Source: UBA10349 sp003485905
GTDB taxonomy: Bacteria > Pseudomonadota > Gammaproteobacteria > Arenicellales > Arenicellaceae
Assembly: GCA_943787185.1 (NCBI GenBank)
Contig: CALSLL010000002.1
Span: 496,001 to 560,000, forward strand
Length of the DNA: 64,000 bases
Direction of reading: 5' to 3'
Of this stretch, positions 46,060 to 55,192 are shown one piece after another. A program made the translations under genes and the position numbers. A model generated the notes under the pieces. It was not told the DNA's origin, ran no database searches, and saw only the letters and a program-made list of their open reading frames with translations. The stretch's first letter is position 1. The number at the start of each line of letters is the position of its first letter.

Positions 46060-46890
46060 ATGAGCAGCCTGTTATTTGAAAACCTAAAAATTTGGGTGAT
46101 GTTTCTCCTGGCAACTTCTTTTGGAGTCGCGTTTGCTCAACAAGATCCTGACGTGAGTACTCTGGATGAACTGATTCCTGAGATGATTCAAATTAATAGC
46201 GGCACTTTTAAGATGGGCGATATGGCCGGCGAGGGTGACGCAAACGAGTTACCAGTCCACGAAGTTTCTGTTCATGCATTTTCAATCGCAAAGTATGAGG
46301 TCACTTTTGATTTGTTTGATTTGTTCGCCAACGCGACTGGTCGCGATCTTCCGGGTGATGAGGGTTGGGGTAGAGGTAATAGACCTGTGACGAATGTAAG
46401 CTGGCATGATGGGGTCGCATTAGCTTCTTGGCTTAGCGAACAAACGGGTCGAGAATTTCGTCTACCTACAGAAGCTGAATGGGAATTTGCAGCGCGTGCC
46501 GGAACGGATACACCTTTTTCCAATGGCGATACCGTTACTCGAGAGTACGGAAACTATGGCCCCAACGATTGTTGCGGCAAAGGTCCCGGCAAAGTTGGTC
46601 GCGACCAGTGGGACTATACTTCTCCGGTTGGCGCATTTGAAGCCAATCCCTGGGGACTTCATGATACTGTTGGCAACGTTTGGGAGTGGACTGCAGATTG
46701 TTATAATGAGGATTATCAGGGTGCGCCTACTGACGGCAGCGCCTGGTTAACGGGGGATTGCGAACGCAGCCCGTTACGTGGTGGATCGTGGACGCATTAT
46801 TCTCGAAATCTTCGACCTGCAAATCGAAACGATAACGCCAAAAGCAGTTTTGGCAATGGCTACGGTATTCGATTGGCGGAAACAATGTAA
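46060..46890 (+). CDS. Formylglycine-generating-enzyme-fold (SUMF1) secreted protein, non-canonical
   Basis: 276 residues with a signal peptide to about residue 27 (GVAFAQQ). The FGE-sulfatase fold is clear: INSGTFKMGDMAGEGDANELPVHEVSVH, YEVTFDLFDLFANATG, RPVTNVSWHDGVALASWLSEQTGREFRLPTEAEWEFAARAG, LHDTVGNVWEWTADCY and LRGGSWTHYSRNLRPANR. The two copper-binding catalytic cysteines after RGGSW in true FGEs (W-x-C-x4-C) are absent, so it is unlikely to activate sulfatases. It may be a sugar- or ligand-binding protein. Its stop overlaps the next ATG by one base. Confidence 0.88.
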   Translation: MSSLLFENLKIWVMFLLATSFGVAFAQQDPDVSTLDELIPEMIQINSGTFKMGDMAGEGDANELPVHEVSVHAFSIAKYEVTFDLFDLFANATGRDLPGDEGWGRGNRPVTNVSWHDGVALASWLSEQTGREFRLPTEAEWEFAARAGTDTPFSNGDTVTREYGNYGPNDCCGKGPGKVGRDQWDYTSPVGAFEANPWGLHDTVGNVWEWTADCYNEDYQGAPTDGSAWLTGDCERSPLRGGSWTHYSRNLRPANRNDNAKSSFGNGYGIRLAETM

Positions 46891-47969
46891 TGAAAAAATT
46901 TTCTAAAATAGTGATCGCATCAGCGCTAGTGTTACTAGCTTGCGTGGGATCTACAGCTTACTCGCAAGAGTTCGAAGGTAAGACGATCACCATACTAGTA
47001 GGCTTTAATCCTGGTGGCGGTACGGATACCAGTGCGCGATTGCTTAATAAATACTTGAGTAAGCATATTAGTGGCAATCCAAATGTGATTGTGCAAAACA
47101 TGTCAGGCGCTGCAGGAATTAGAGCGCTAAATTATGCCTATGAGCGTGCCCGCCCAGACGGTATGACGGTATTGTTTGCGCCTATTAGCTTGCTTGTGCC
47201 TTTACTGGGTGAGCCAGGGATTCGCTATGAATTAGATAAGTTTGATGTGGTAGGTGGGTTGCGTAGCGGACCGGTAATGCAGTTCGCTCGGCAGGATATA
47301 GCGCCAGTTGAACTCCAGTCATCAGCGCAAATACTCAGTGCCGAGGGTATACGACTAGGGGGTATTCGGACTAGTTCAAGCCTTGATATTATGCCTAGAC
47401 TGGCGATCGACAGTCTAGGGTTGGAGCATAAATATATTACCGGGTATTCGAGTGAAAACACGGTACGCAATGCGATTCAATCTAGCGAAATAAATATGTT
47501 TGGCGGAACCTTTGCTGGGTATCGTTCGGCAGTGGTGTCTACTCTTATAGAACCAGGGATAGTGGCCCCGTTGTGGCAGTTCCCTTATAGAGATGCGAAC
47601 GGTAATTACCCACGTAGTGAGTTCGCACCGGAAATACCAACGTTTATGCAGGGCTACGAAAGCTTGAAAGGTGAAGCACCGTCTGGCGAGTATTGGCAGG
47701 CGCTTAAACTTGCGCTCGATTTGCGCAGTGTTGCCGACAATATGTTGCTCGCTCCACCTGAGACAGAGCCACAGGCTTTGGCAGAACTACGTTCAGGGTT
47801 TGCGAAAGCTGTCGTTGATCCTGATATGATTACTGACGTTACTGCGGTGTTGGGATATTTTTACGAGGTCGTTCCTAACGACTATATCTCCCAACGATTC
47901 TCGGAAATGACTGACGTTGACCAGGCCGCATTGGCGTTTTTAAAGCAATATATAGCAGAAGCAGAGTAA
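46890..47969 (+). CDS. TctC/Bug-family tripartite tricarboxylate transporter binding protein
   Basis: 359 residues. Signal peptide ends STAYSQ. EFEGKTITILVGFNPGGGTDTSARLL is the Bug-family first strand and phosphate-like loop; NPNVIVQNMSGAAGIRALNY and the C-terminal WQALKLALDLRSVADNMLLAPP follow the family, though the middle is diverged. Periplasmic binding protein delivering a carboxylate to the fused TctA-TctB permease. ATG overlaps the preceding TAA by one base, so translation is coupled. Confidence 0.88.
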   Translation: MKKFSKIVIASALVLLACVGSTAYSQEFEGKTITILVGFNPGGGTDTSARLLNKYLSKHISGNPNVIVQNMSGAAGIRALNYAYERARPDGMTVLFAPISLLVPLLGEPGIRYELDKFDVVGGLRSGPVMQFARQDIAPVELQSSAQILSAEGIRLGGIRTSSSLDIMPRLAIDSLGLEHKYITGYSSENTVRNAIQSSEINMFGGTFAGYRSAVVSTLIEPGIVAPLWQFPYRDANGNYPRSEFAPEIPTFMQGYESLKGEAPSGEYWQALKLALDLRSVADNMLLAPPETEPQALAELRSGFAKAVVDPDMITDVTAVLGYFYEVVPNDYISQRFSEMTDVDQAALAFLKQYIAEAE

Positions 47970-48073
47970 AATCAGCGGCCATTTACAAGAATGCAAAGGC
48001 ATCAGTATTCGTTGTTTGGTGTCTAACAATTTTAACATCTTTAAATTTTTTCCATCAAAATAGGAGGAACGCA

Positions 48074-49240
48074 ATGTCGGCAAAAAGCACACTAACAGGG
48101 AATATTTATAATCTAAGCATCGCTACCACTATGCTCATACTATTAGCGGGCTGTGGCAGTGATCAAGGTACCGAGGCTATGACTGAGGCCGCGCCCGATA
48201 TGGCCCCGGCAGTTGAAGAAACCGTTGCCGCAGTGGTTGAGCAGCCGGCGGCGCCAATTCCGCAACCGCCTTCTCAGGAAGAGCGGGCTGAACGTGAACG
48301 CAATAAAGCGATTGTTGCAGAGTATATGGAAGTATTGGGTGATCCAGAAGCAGAGCAGGAGTTCTTGGGCGCTGACTATAAAATGGTACGGGGTGAATTT
48401 CATAATCTAAGCTATAACGCTGACGGATCCGAATTGGCCGATATGTCTGATTCGCTACAAGAAGCATTTCCTGACCGAAACCTAGAGGTGATAGAACTCA
48501 TTGGTGAAGGTAGTACAGTTGTAGTCCAATATCAGATTAAGGGCACTCACCAAGGGAATTTCTACGGCATTCCTGCGACGGGGAAATCGATTGATGTTGA
48601 AGCGGTGGCAATTCTTGAGTTAGCCGACGGTAAAATTGTTGATGGATGGTTTATGTCGGATGAGGTCCGCTTACTAAATCAGCTCGGAACAATAATGCCG
48701 GCGCGGGCAGATGGAAAAGTCATTGTGCCGCCTTCAAATGTTGCCACCAGAACTGGTGACGCTATCCTTGCTGAAGCACTGGCAAATCCGATTGACTCTC
48801 AGGAGTATCGTAACAAACTGAAGGTGAATGCGTATAAAGCCAAAGGTGCTCCTGATGGGATGTACCCCAAGAAGGCAAATGGTAGGCCTTATAACACTTA
48901 CACTCGTTCAGGATTTCTACACCTAGCAGAATTTGCTAAGGAACCGGCTAAATCAGAATATCCAATGGGTGGTGCTTTTCCAGATCGAGTGGATATGATT
49001 AGTACTTTAATTGCGGATGGCGATAAAGTTGTTATTAGATTTTTACTTACCGCGAACAATACGCAGAGCCTGTTTGGTATTCCTGCCACCAATGGACCCG
49101 TCGGTGGCTGGGAAGTCGGTATTATGACCTTCAACGGTGACGATTGGGATTTAGGTTGGTGGTTTGGTGATGATCATGGCATGTTGTCTCAAGTTGGTGG
49201 TACTCCAGACTATTTTGCTCTGGAAGATTCTACAGAGTAA
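48074..49240 (+). CDS. Lipoprotein with two SnoaL-like (NTF2-fold) domains
   Basis: 388 residues. A lipoprotein signal (LILLAGCGSDQ, cysteine about 27) is followed by an acidic/Pro linker (30-75). Domain 1 (about 80-215, RERNKAIVAEYMEVLG to GKIVDGWFMSDEVRLLNQLG) and domain 2 (about 250-385, HLAEFAKEP to DWDLGWWFGDDHGMLSQVG) repeat the SnoaL pattern, including SLFGIPATNG versus NFYGIPATGK. The fold is a cyclase/isomerase or binding scaffold. Periplasmic, membrane-anchored; substrate unknown. It lies 104 bases after the transporter genes and may share their promoter. Terminator follows. Confidence 0.8.
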   Translation: MSAKSTLTGNIYNLSIATTMLILLAGCGSDQGTEAMTEAAPDMAPAVEETVAAVVEQPAAPIPQPPSQEERAERERNKAIVAEYMEVLGDPEAEQEFLGADYKMVRGEFHNLSYNADGSELADMSDSLQEAFPDRNLEVIELIGEGSTVVVQYQIKGTHQGNFYGIPATGKSIDVEAVAILELADGKIVDGWFMSDEVRLLNQLGTIMPARADGKVIVPPSNVATRTGDAILAEALANPIDSQEYRNKLKVNAYKAKGAPDGMYPKKANGRPYNTYTRSGFLHLAEFAKEPAKSEYPMGGAFPDRVDMISTLIADGDKVVIRFLLTANNTQSLFGIPATNGPVGGWEVGIMTFNGDDWDLGWWFGDDHGMLSQVGGTPDYFALEDSTE

Positions 49241-49338
49241 TGTTTTGGCGTACTCTTAACTTTGCTTAGGCCAGCTCTAGGTTTGGTGTAGATTTAATTA
49301 TTATTGAGTAGCGCCGAATATCATTTCAATGTGTATAG

Positions 49339-49371
49339 AGAGCACTCCGGTTGGGGTGCTCTCGTTTTTTT
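49339..49371 (+). terminator. Rho-independent terminator after SnoaL lipoprotein
   Basis: AGAGCACTCC (49339-49348) pairs with GGGGTGCTCT (49353-49362), loop GGTT, one T-G wobble, then CG and TTTTTTT. Plus-strand terminator. Confidence 0.88.
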
Positions 49372-49393
49372 ATTAGCTTAGGAATCGAATTAA

Positions 49394-50716
49394 ATGTTAG
49401 ATCATACACATGCTGCAGATGCGGTTAGCTGGATTGAATCAGCCAATATTCAAGGCGTTGATTTTCCAATTCAAAACTTACCTTATTGTGCGTTTTAAAA
49501 TAACGATACCGTTGCACGGTTGGGAGTGGGTATAGGAGATCAAATTCTCGATCTTAGCGCCTGTGCTCAGGCTGGGTTATTGAGTGCATTACCAGACTCG
49601 ATTGTGCAAACTTTGCAGCAAAGCACCATGAATGCGTTTATGTCTCTTAATCGAGCGGCGTGGCGACAAACCCGACATCATTTCTTTTCCATGTTGGTGA
49701 GCGAGGGGCCGCAAGCTGATCAGACAATAAAATTTCGTAGCGAAGTGCTTGTTGCACAGGCAGATGTTTCCTTGGTGATGCCGATGGATATCGGTGATTT
49801 TACTGATTATGAATGCTCACATCATCATGCGGTGCGAATGCGTAAGATTATGTCTGGAACATCCAAGCCACTCGCTAATGGGTTTTATCTACCAAGGGCA
49901 TATCATGGTCGTGCTTCCTCAGTAGTTGTTTCGGGCGAGCCGATATATTTACCCCTGGGTCAAATTGAAGAGGAGAAAGAAATCCCAGCCTATAAACCGA
50001 GCGAGAAGTTTGATTATGAACTGGAGCTGGGCATTATTATTGGTGCCGGAAATAAGCGGGGCCATCCAATTGCTATTGATGATGCCGAAGATAATATTTT
50101 TGGATTTTGTCTGGTGAACGATTGGTCTGCACGGGATATTCAGAAATGGGAACGCCTACCTTTGGGCCCGTTTCTAGGTAAAAGCCATGCAACCTCGATG
50201 TCACCCTGGATAGTAACGCTTGAAGCGCTGGCCCCGTTTCGTGCTCCGCAAACTCATCCAGGTGCGGATTGGCCGGAACCATTAGAATATCTCTCTTCTG
50301 ACCGTAACCGAGCGGAAGGCGCGCTAGATGTGGCGATTGACGTTTATTTAAGCAGTGAGAAAATGCGCGAAAATGATGACGAACCGCACAAGAACAGTAG
50401 TAATCGATTGTTGGACGTTCACTGGACGATTTCCCAGATTGTAGCTCAGCACACTAGCGGCGGTTGCAATCTTCGCCCTGGTGATTTAATCGGTAGCGGG
50501 ACTATTTCGGGGCCGGCACCACATGAGTCGGCTTGTTTATACGAGTTATCAGAAGGCGGAAAAACTACCTTTAATCTACCTAACGGCGAGATACGTAGTT
50601 TTTTACAGGTTGGTGATGAGGTTACTTTTCGTGGCGCTAGTATAAAAGAAGGGTATCCGAGAATAGGTTTTGGTGAAGTCGTGGGGAGGGTGTTACCTCC
50701 CGTAGGCTCCAAGTAA
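49394..50716 (+). pseudogene. Fumarylacetoacetase gene with an in-frame TAA
   Basis: Beginning at the ATG at 49394 the frame reads MLDHTHAADAVSWIESANIQ then GVDFPIQNLPYCAF and hits TAA at 49496-49498 (codon 35). It continues in frame NNDTVARLGVGIGDQILDLS for 405 further codons. The rest is a full fumarylacetoacetase: DFTDYECSHHHAVRMRKIM, FDYELELGIIIG (Glu-x-Glu metal ligands intact), FCLVNDWSARDIQKWE, GPFLGKSHATSMSPWIVT and the C-terminal LRPGDLIGSGTISG. The enzyme cleaves fumarylacetoacetate in tyrosine/homogentisate breakdown. A downstream TTG at 49520 would give a 398-residue product missing part of the N-terminal SH3-like domain. Confidence 0.85.
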
Positions 50717-50845
50717 ATACTACCAAATCCGCGTTTACCGGTTTTAGACAGGCGATCTAGCAAGCTAGTAAAAGTGCCCTTTATAGCTAACTACTGTCGA
50801 TGGCTTTTGCAGGTGGCCTTGTAGATCACTATTATAGATCGATCA

Positions 50846-52555
50846 CTAGGGCGCCGAATTAGTGAATGGTGCATCGGCATACACTACCTCACCATCAACA
50901 ATTGTTAGTAGTGAGGTTATTTGGTTAAGATCTTCTACCGGCATGTTCATGTAGTCATCGGATAATATTGCGATATCGGCTAATTTTCCGGTTTCGATCG
51001 AGCCCCGTTCGTTTTCAGCGAACTGAAGCCACGCGCCATTTTGAGTATACATTCGTAGTGCTTCTTCTCGACTTGGTATTTCTTCAGCACTACGGATTGT
51101 CACGCCATTAACCGTTTTACCATCCAGTATCCAACGAACAGCTACCCAAGGATTATATGGTCCAACTGCCGGTGCGTCGGTGCCACCGACAACCATTAAT
51201 CCCGTATTCAAGGCCGTTTTGAGCGGTGGGGCTGAACGGGCATGTTCGGCCCCAAACGTTTCGACTAAAGTTTCCCCATCAAAATAAAGCCGGTCTTGAA
51301 TTCCATAAGCCACGCCTAATGCTTTCATGCGCGTTAATGTGCTATTTGATGCGGCATCTATGTGTAGGATGGACCAACGCAAATCAGCGATGGGTGTTGA
51401 ATTATTGATGTCGTCTAAAATATCCAAAATTTGTTGGGCGCTTGAATCCGATGAAGCATGTATCTCCATTGAATATCGATTCTCTGCAATCCAGGTAAGC
51501 GTTTCTACCAAGGAGGCCCTTGCCTCACTGCTGGGGTTGAATTCCGGTCGGGCTCGTGAGCCATCGTGCATTCCCCAAATGATTACTTCGCCGAAACCGT
51601 TAAAGCGTAGCCAATCGTCTCCAAATCCTTGTGGTAAAAGCTGAGTTAAATTTTGTAAATCGGCAAGTTCTTGACCACGGTTTTGTGACATCAGGCGATA
51701 AGCAACACGCATAGTCATCTCTCCATTCTGCCAAATATGAAAAAGTGGCTTATAACCTTCAGGGTATTGGCTTCCGCCACTGCCGTCAGAAAAGGAAGTC
51801 ATGCCAAGGCGGTTGAGTTCAGCCATAAACTGCTTGGTGCCCGCCACTTGGGTAGCAAAATCAGGTTTTGGTAAAGCACCTTGCAGGCGGTGAAATACGC
51901 CTATCGTGCCATCAATTTCACCCGTTGGAGCTCCGCTGGCATCAAGCCGTAAAGTTCCATTGGGAGGAACGTCAGCATCGGTGGCAATGCTTAACGCGCT
52001 CATGGCCGCTTGATTAAGTATCGCAGTATCGTAAAGGTATTGAACATATATCGGGTGATTGCCGGCCGCTTCGGAGACTTCCGCCGCGCTTGGTAATCGT
52101 TTCTCGACGAACTGAAACTTGTGCCAGCCACCAGCAACGATTAACCACTCACCGTCAGGCGTACTGGCTGCTGCATTACGTACTCGCCCTAAAGCTTCGT
52201 CCAATGTAGGGATGTCGGCCCAGCTTATCTCTTGCGCCCAGGTAAGGCCTGCTCTAATAACATGGATATGGCTGTCCGTTAAACCTGGGATCACAGTTCG
52301 ACCATCGAGTTCAACGATCGATGTGTTCTCGCCGACTAGCGCACGAATCTCTGTAGTTCCACCAACGGCTGATATTCTATTTCCTGTAATCGCGATGGCT
52401 TCTGCAGTGGCATTATTGGCATCTACCGTAAGTACTTTACCGCCCAGCAATACCATGTCCGGTGCATCTGCGGTATTAATTGGGTTTGTCGGTTGATCGC
52501 ACGCGCTTAACGCCAGTGCTGTTGTAATAACTGCTAGTCGCCACCAGATTGTCAT
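50846..52555 (-). CDS. YtcJ-like amidohydrolase, lipoprotein
   Basis: About 569 residues from the ATG at 52555 (GAGAAG five bases upstream); 52567 is an in-frame alternative. Lipoprotein signal ending ALALSACDQ. YtcJ features: VLLGGKVLTVDANNATAEAIAITGNRISAVG, VIPGLTDSHIHVIRAG (HxH), GEWLIVAGGWHKFQF, EIHASSDSS, WSILHIDAA, VVGGTDAPAVGPYNPW and GSIETGKLADIAILSDDYM. A metal-dependent hydrolase of an unknown N-acyl or ester compound, probably periplasmic. Paralogous to 58719 and 61893. Minus-strand gene pointing away from the dienelactone hydrolase upstream. Confidence 0.92.
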   Translation of the reverse strand: MTIWWRLAVITTALALSACDQPTNPINTADAPDMVLLGGKVLTVDANNATAEAIAITGNRISAVGGTTEIRALVGENTSIVELDGRTVIPGLTDSHIHVIRAGLTWAQEISWADIPTLDEALGRVRNAAASTPDGEWLIVAGGWHKFQFVEKRLPSAAEVSEAAGNHPIYVQYLYDTAILNQAAMSALSIATDADVPPNGTLRLDASGAPTGEIDGTIGVFHRLQGALPKPDFATQVAGTKQFMAELNRLGMTSFSDGSGGSQYPEGYKPLFHIWQNGEMTMRVAYRLMSQNRGQELADLQNLTQLLPQGFGDDWLRFNGFGEVIIWGMHDGSRARPEFNPSSEARASLVETLTWIAENRYSMEIHASSDSSAQQILDILDDINNSTPIADLRWSILHIDAASNSTLTRMKALGVAYGIQDRLYFDGETLVETFGAEHARSAPPLKTALNTGLMVVGGTDAPAVGPYNPWVAVRWILDGKTVNGVTIRSAEEIPSREEALRMYTQNGAWLQFAENERGSIETGKLADIAILSDDYMNMPVEDLNQITSLLTIVDGEVVYADAPFTNSAP

Positions 52556-52709
52556 AGTGCTTCTCATTTAGATTGTATGATTAAGTTTGAACGCAGCATT
52601 AAAACACAGCTATTTCTGCTGGCAAGGACTATTAGAACGCTTGGGGTTTAGGATCGTGCATAAGGTGGATTAGATTGTTTATGCATGGGTTCTTTTGAAT
52701 GTGTAAACG

Positions 52710-52740
52710 AAAAAAAGGGGCTCTAACAAGAGCCCCTTTT
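52710..52740 (-). terminator. Terminator of dienelactone hydrolase gene, possibly bidirectional
   Basis: GGGGCTC (52717-52723) and GAGCCCC (52730-52736) with loop TAACAA. A-run 52710-52716 gives a T-run on the minus strand, and TTTT follows on the plus strand. It ends the leftward transcript from 53681 and may also stop plus-strand read-through. Confidence 0.85.
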
Positions 52741-52787
52741 CCATCTACAGAATGTGTAGGACTTGTGATTTCAAACCACCGGTCTGA

Positions 52788-53681
52788 CTATCCGTCTAAA
52801 TACTGGTTGAAAAAACCAACCGTTCTTTCCCACGCTAGCTTGGCGGCCGCTTCGTCGTAACGTGGTGTCGAATTATTGTGAAAGCCGTGATTAGCTCCAG
52901 GGTAGATATGACGCTCAAATTCAACATTGCTAGCATTCAGTGCAGCTTCAAAATCTGGCCACGCGGCATTTATACGTTCGTCGTGTTCAGGAGATTGAAT
53001 TAGTAGCGCAGCCTTGATGTTTGAGGCTTCCTCGGCGGTAACGCCACGACCATAGAATGGGACGCCAGCAGTAACTTTATCGCCGAGTTGCGCAGCTACG
53101 AAATTGGTTGCATATCCACCCCAGCAAAATCCAGTGACACCAAGTTTTTCGCCAGCGAGTTCATGGTTACTAAGAAATTCAGCGCTGTTAACCATATCTT
53201 GTAATAACTTACCGGCATCGAGGTTGCTTTGCAGGGTTCTGCCGTCGTCATCGTTTCCAGGGTACCCACCTGCCGGCTCAAGACCATCGGGTGCGAGTGC
53301 AAGAAACCCTTCAACTGCAAAGCGTCTGGCAACATCTTCGATATGTGGGTTTAGACCACGATTTTCATGGATAACCAGAACCGTTTTAAATGGACCATCG
53401 CCGGCTGGTTGTACAAGGTATCCGCGCATTTCGCCTGAGTTACCCCCTGGAGAAGGGTAGTTTACGTAGTTAGCTTTTATACGCTCATCAGTAAAGGAAA
53501 TGGTTTGAGCTTCGGCATAGCGCGGCAATAAAGCTTGCGCCATGGTAAGGCCGGCTGCGCCTAAAGAAAGCGCGCCAGCACGACGAAAAAACTCTCGTCG
53601 ATCTATCTGACCGTGACAGTACTTATCGTACAGTTCGATAACTTGAGGGTCGATTTTCTCATTCATCTGTTCATTCTTCAT
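52788..53681 (-). CDS. Tat-exported dienelactone hydrolase-family protein
   Basis: 297 residues; GGAG lies nine bases before the ATG. A twin-arginine-type signal (DRREFFRRAGALSLGAAGLTMAQ, about 27-50). The alpha/beta-hydrolase has VLVIHENRGLNPHIEDVARR, nucleophile C186 in GFCWGG, the acid in SPEHDERINAAW and His in GANHGFHNN. Cys rather than Ser as nucleophile is the dienelactone hydrolase type, which opens dienelactone or carboxymethylene-butenolide rings in chlorocatechol and related pathways. An exported form suggests another ester or lactone. Single gene with its own terminator. Confidence 0.92.
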   Translation of the reverse strand: MKNEQMNEKIDPQVIELYDKYCHGQIDRREFFRRAGALSLGAAGLTMAQALLPRYAEAQTISFTDERIKANYVNYPSPGGNSGEMRGYLVQPAGDGPFKTVLVIHENRGLNPHIEDVARRFAVEGFLALAPDGLEPAGGYPGNDDDGRTLQSNLDAGKLLQDMVNSAEFLSNHELAGEKLGVTGFCWGGYATNFVAAQLGDKVTAGVPFYGRGVTAEEASNIKAALLIQSPEHDERINAAWPDFEAALNASNVEFERHIYPGANHGFHNNSTPRYDEAAAKLAWERTVGFFNQYLDG

Positions 53682-53902
53682 GGTATGTCACTCCAATAGT
53701 GTATCAGGGGGTGCAGCCTGACCAATACGATTTGCTTAGTGATCAAGCACAAGTTTTTCAAGCACATCTGATCATAAACGTTTTTCGATACCAGTAATTG
53801 TAATATTAGGTATCGAAAATCCGGGGTAATTGGATATAATGACGAAATATCATTAGTATTCTCATAATAATCGATAAAACTACACGTGGACGGATAATAA
53901 CA
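53682..53902. other. Divergent intergenic region
   Basis: 221 AT-rich bases between the leftward hydrolase and the rightward DUF6152 gene. I see no clear operator or small gene, only a GGTATCGAAAA-like segment repeated weakly; both promoters must lie here. Confidence 0.3.
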
Positions 53903-55036
53903 ATGATCAAAGTGGCAAAAATTAAACCAGGCATTCTAAGAATTGCAGGCATCGCATTGTCAATTAGTGCATTGCTGATATTTGGTATGGCCTCTAGCTA
54001 CGCTCATCATTCATCAACACCACATTTCGACCCGGATAAGCCACTTACGATTCAAGGTGTAGCAACAAGTTTTAGGTTTGTAAATCCACATGCCTGGATA
54101 TATTTGGATGTGGTTGGTGCAGATGGTAATACTAAGGCTTGGAATTGCGAGTTGGGCGCAGCATCAGGTTTACGTCGTGCTGGGTGGACCGAAGAATTAC
54201 TTAAGCCCGGTACCGAGATAACATTGGAGGGTATCGCGGCCCGTCGTGATCCATTTGGTTGTTCTTTTCGCAATGCGGAACTGGGTGATGGGACACTATT
54301 GGCACGCAGCGGTGAAATAACTGCAGGATCTGAGGTGTTCGTCAATGTTGAAGAAACCGCTGAATCAGTTGCCGCTACAGAAACCAATACGTTTTTTGGT
54401 ACATGGCAAACGGCGCCACGCAATCGTCGACCTGGCGGCGGTGGTGGAAACCCTGCTGGAGGTGGTACGCCCGAAGATCAGGCAGCACTTTTTACAAGCC
54501 GTTATGGCGAATTAGTTACTGAAGCAGGCAGGATGGCATCGGCTGCTTATGATCAGCGTTTTGATGATCCAGCGCTTGAATGCAGTCCGTCTAGCATCAT
54601 CAGGGGTTGGAGTGAACCCAGTGGTATTTCAGAAATCACACAGTCTGGTGATCAAATAGTTATTAAGCACGAGTTTATGGATACAGTGCGAGTGATCAAT
54701 ATGGATACTCGTGAGCATCCGAACGATATTGAACCGAGTATGACCGGGCACTCTATTGGTTGGTATGAAGATGATGTCTTGGTGGTTGAAACCGCTGGAT
54801 TTGAAGCTGGCGTATTAGTTCCGCACCCTGGCTTGTTGCATAGCGAAGATATGGTGATCACAGAACGATTGAGTCTGTCAGAAACAGGTCAATTAACGCG
54901 CGACTATTCGGTAGTCGATCCACAATATTTAGTAAAACCATTGACAGGTAGTAACGCGTGGAATCGGACGGCAATTGCGTTACCGGAATACGGTTGCGTG
55001 GAATTAGGTGGTGTTAGTAACGAAAGGCCGGAGTAG
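53903..55036 (+). CDS. DUF6152-family secreted protein
   Basis: 377 residues. Signal or anchor helix to about residue 35 (ASSYAHHS). Motifs: AHHSSTPHFDPDKPLTIQGV, FRFVNPHAWIYLDVVG, WNCELGAASGLRRAGWTEEL, CSFRNAELGDGTLL. A Gly-rich linker (RRPGGGGGNPAGGGTPED) joins a C-terminal domain with ALECSPSSIIRGW, IVIKHEFMDTVRVINMDTREHPND, GHSIGWYEDDVLVVETAGF. Two-domain paralog of the protein at 34966. Function unknown; periplasmic. Convergent with the TRAP operon at 55193. Confidence 0.85.
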   Translation: MIKVAKIKPGILRIAGIALSISALLIFGMASSYAHHSSTPHFDPDKPLTIQGVATSFRFVNPHAWIYLDVVGADGNTKAWNCELGAASGLRRAGWTEELLKPGTEITLEGIAARRDPFGCSFRNAELGDGTLLARSGEITAGSEVFVNVEETAESVAATETNTFFGTWQTAPRNRRPGGGGGNPAGGGTPEDQAALFTSRYGELVTEAGRMASAAYDQRFDDPALECSPSSIIRGWSEPSGISEITQSGDQIVIKHEFMDTVRVINMDTREHPNDIEPSMTGHSIGWYEDDVLVVETAGFEAGVLVPHPGLLHSEDMVITERLSLSETGQLTRDYSVVDPQYLVKPLTGSNAWNRTAIALPEYGCVELGGVSNERPE

Positions 55037-55074
55037 TATCTTTATAGGAAAGGAACGAGCAATCAGGAATGAGC

Positions 55075-55108
55075 ATCCTGATGCTAGATGGAATTTTAGC
55101 ATCAGGAT
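55075..55108. repeat. Perfect 12-bp hairpin between convergent genes
   Basis: ATCCTGATGCTA (55075-55086) mirrors TAGCATCAGGAT (55097-55108) with a 10-base loop. Neither strand has a T-run, so it is not a standard intrinsic terminator, but a stem this perfect between convergent genes probably blocks or processes both transcripts. Confidence 0.6.
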
Positions 55109-55192
55109 AGTTATCCACTTGTAGGCTACGGGCAGCGGCTGATTATACGTTTTTTCTACAGCAGACTGAGTAGCTGTGGCAAGTTGCGAGAA

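Noticed and set aside
46060..46890. Annotating the SUMF1-fold gene as sulfatase activator
   Set aside because: The catalytic cysteine pair is absent after RGGSW.
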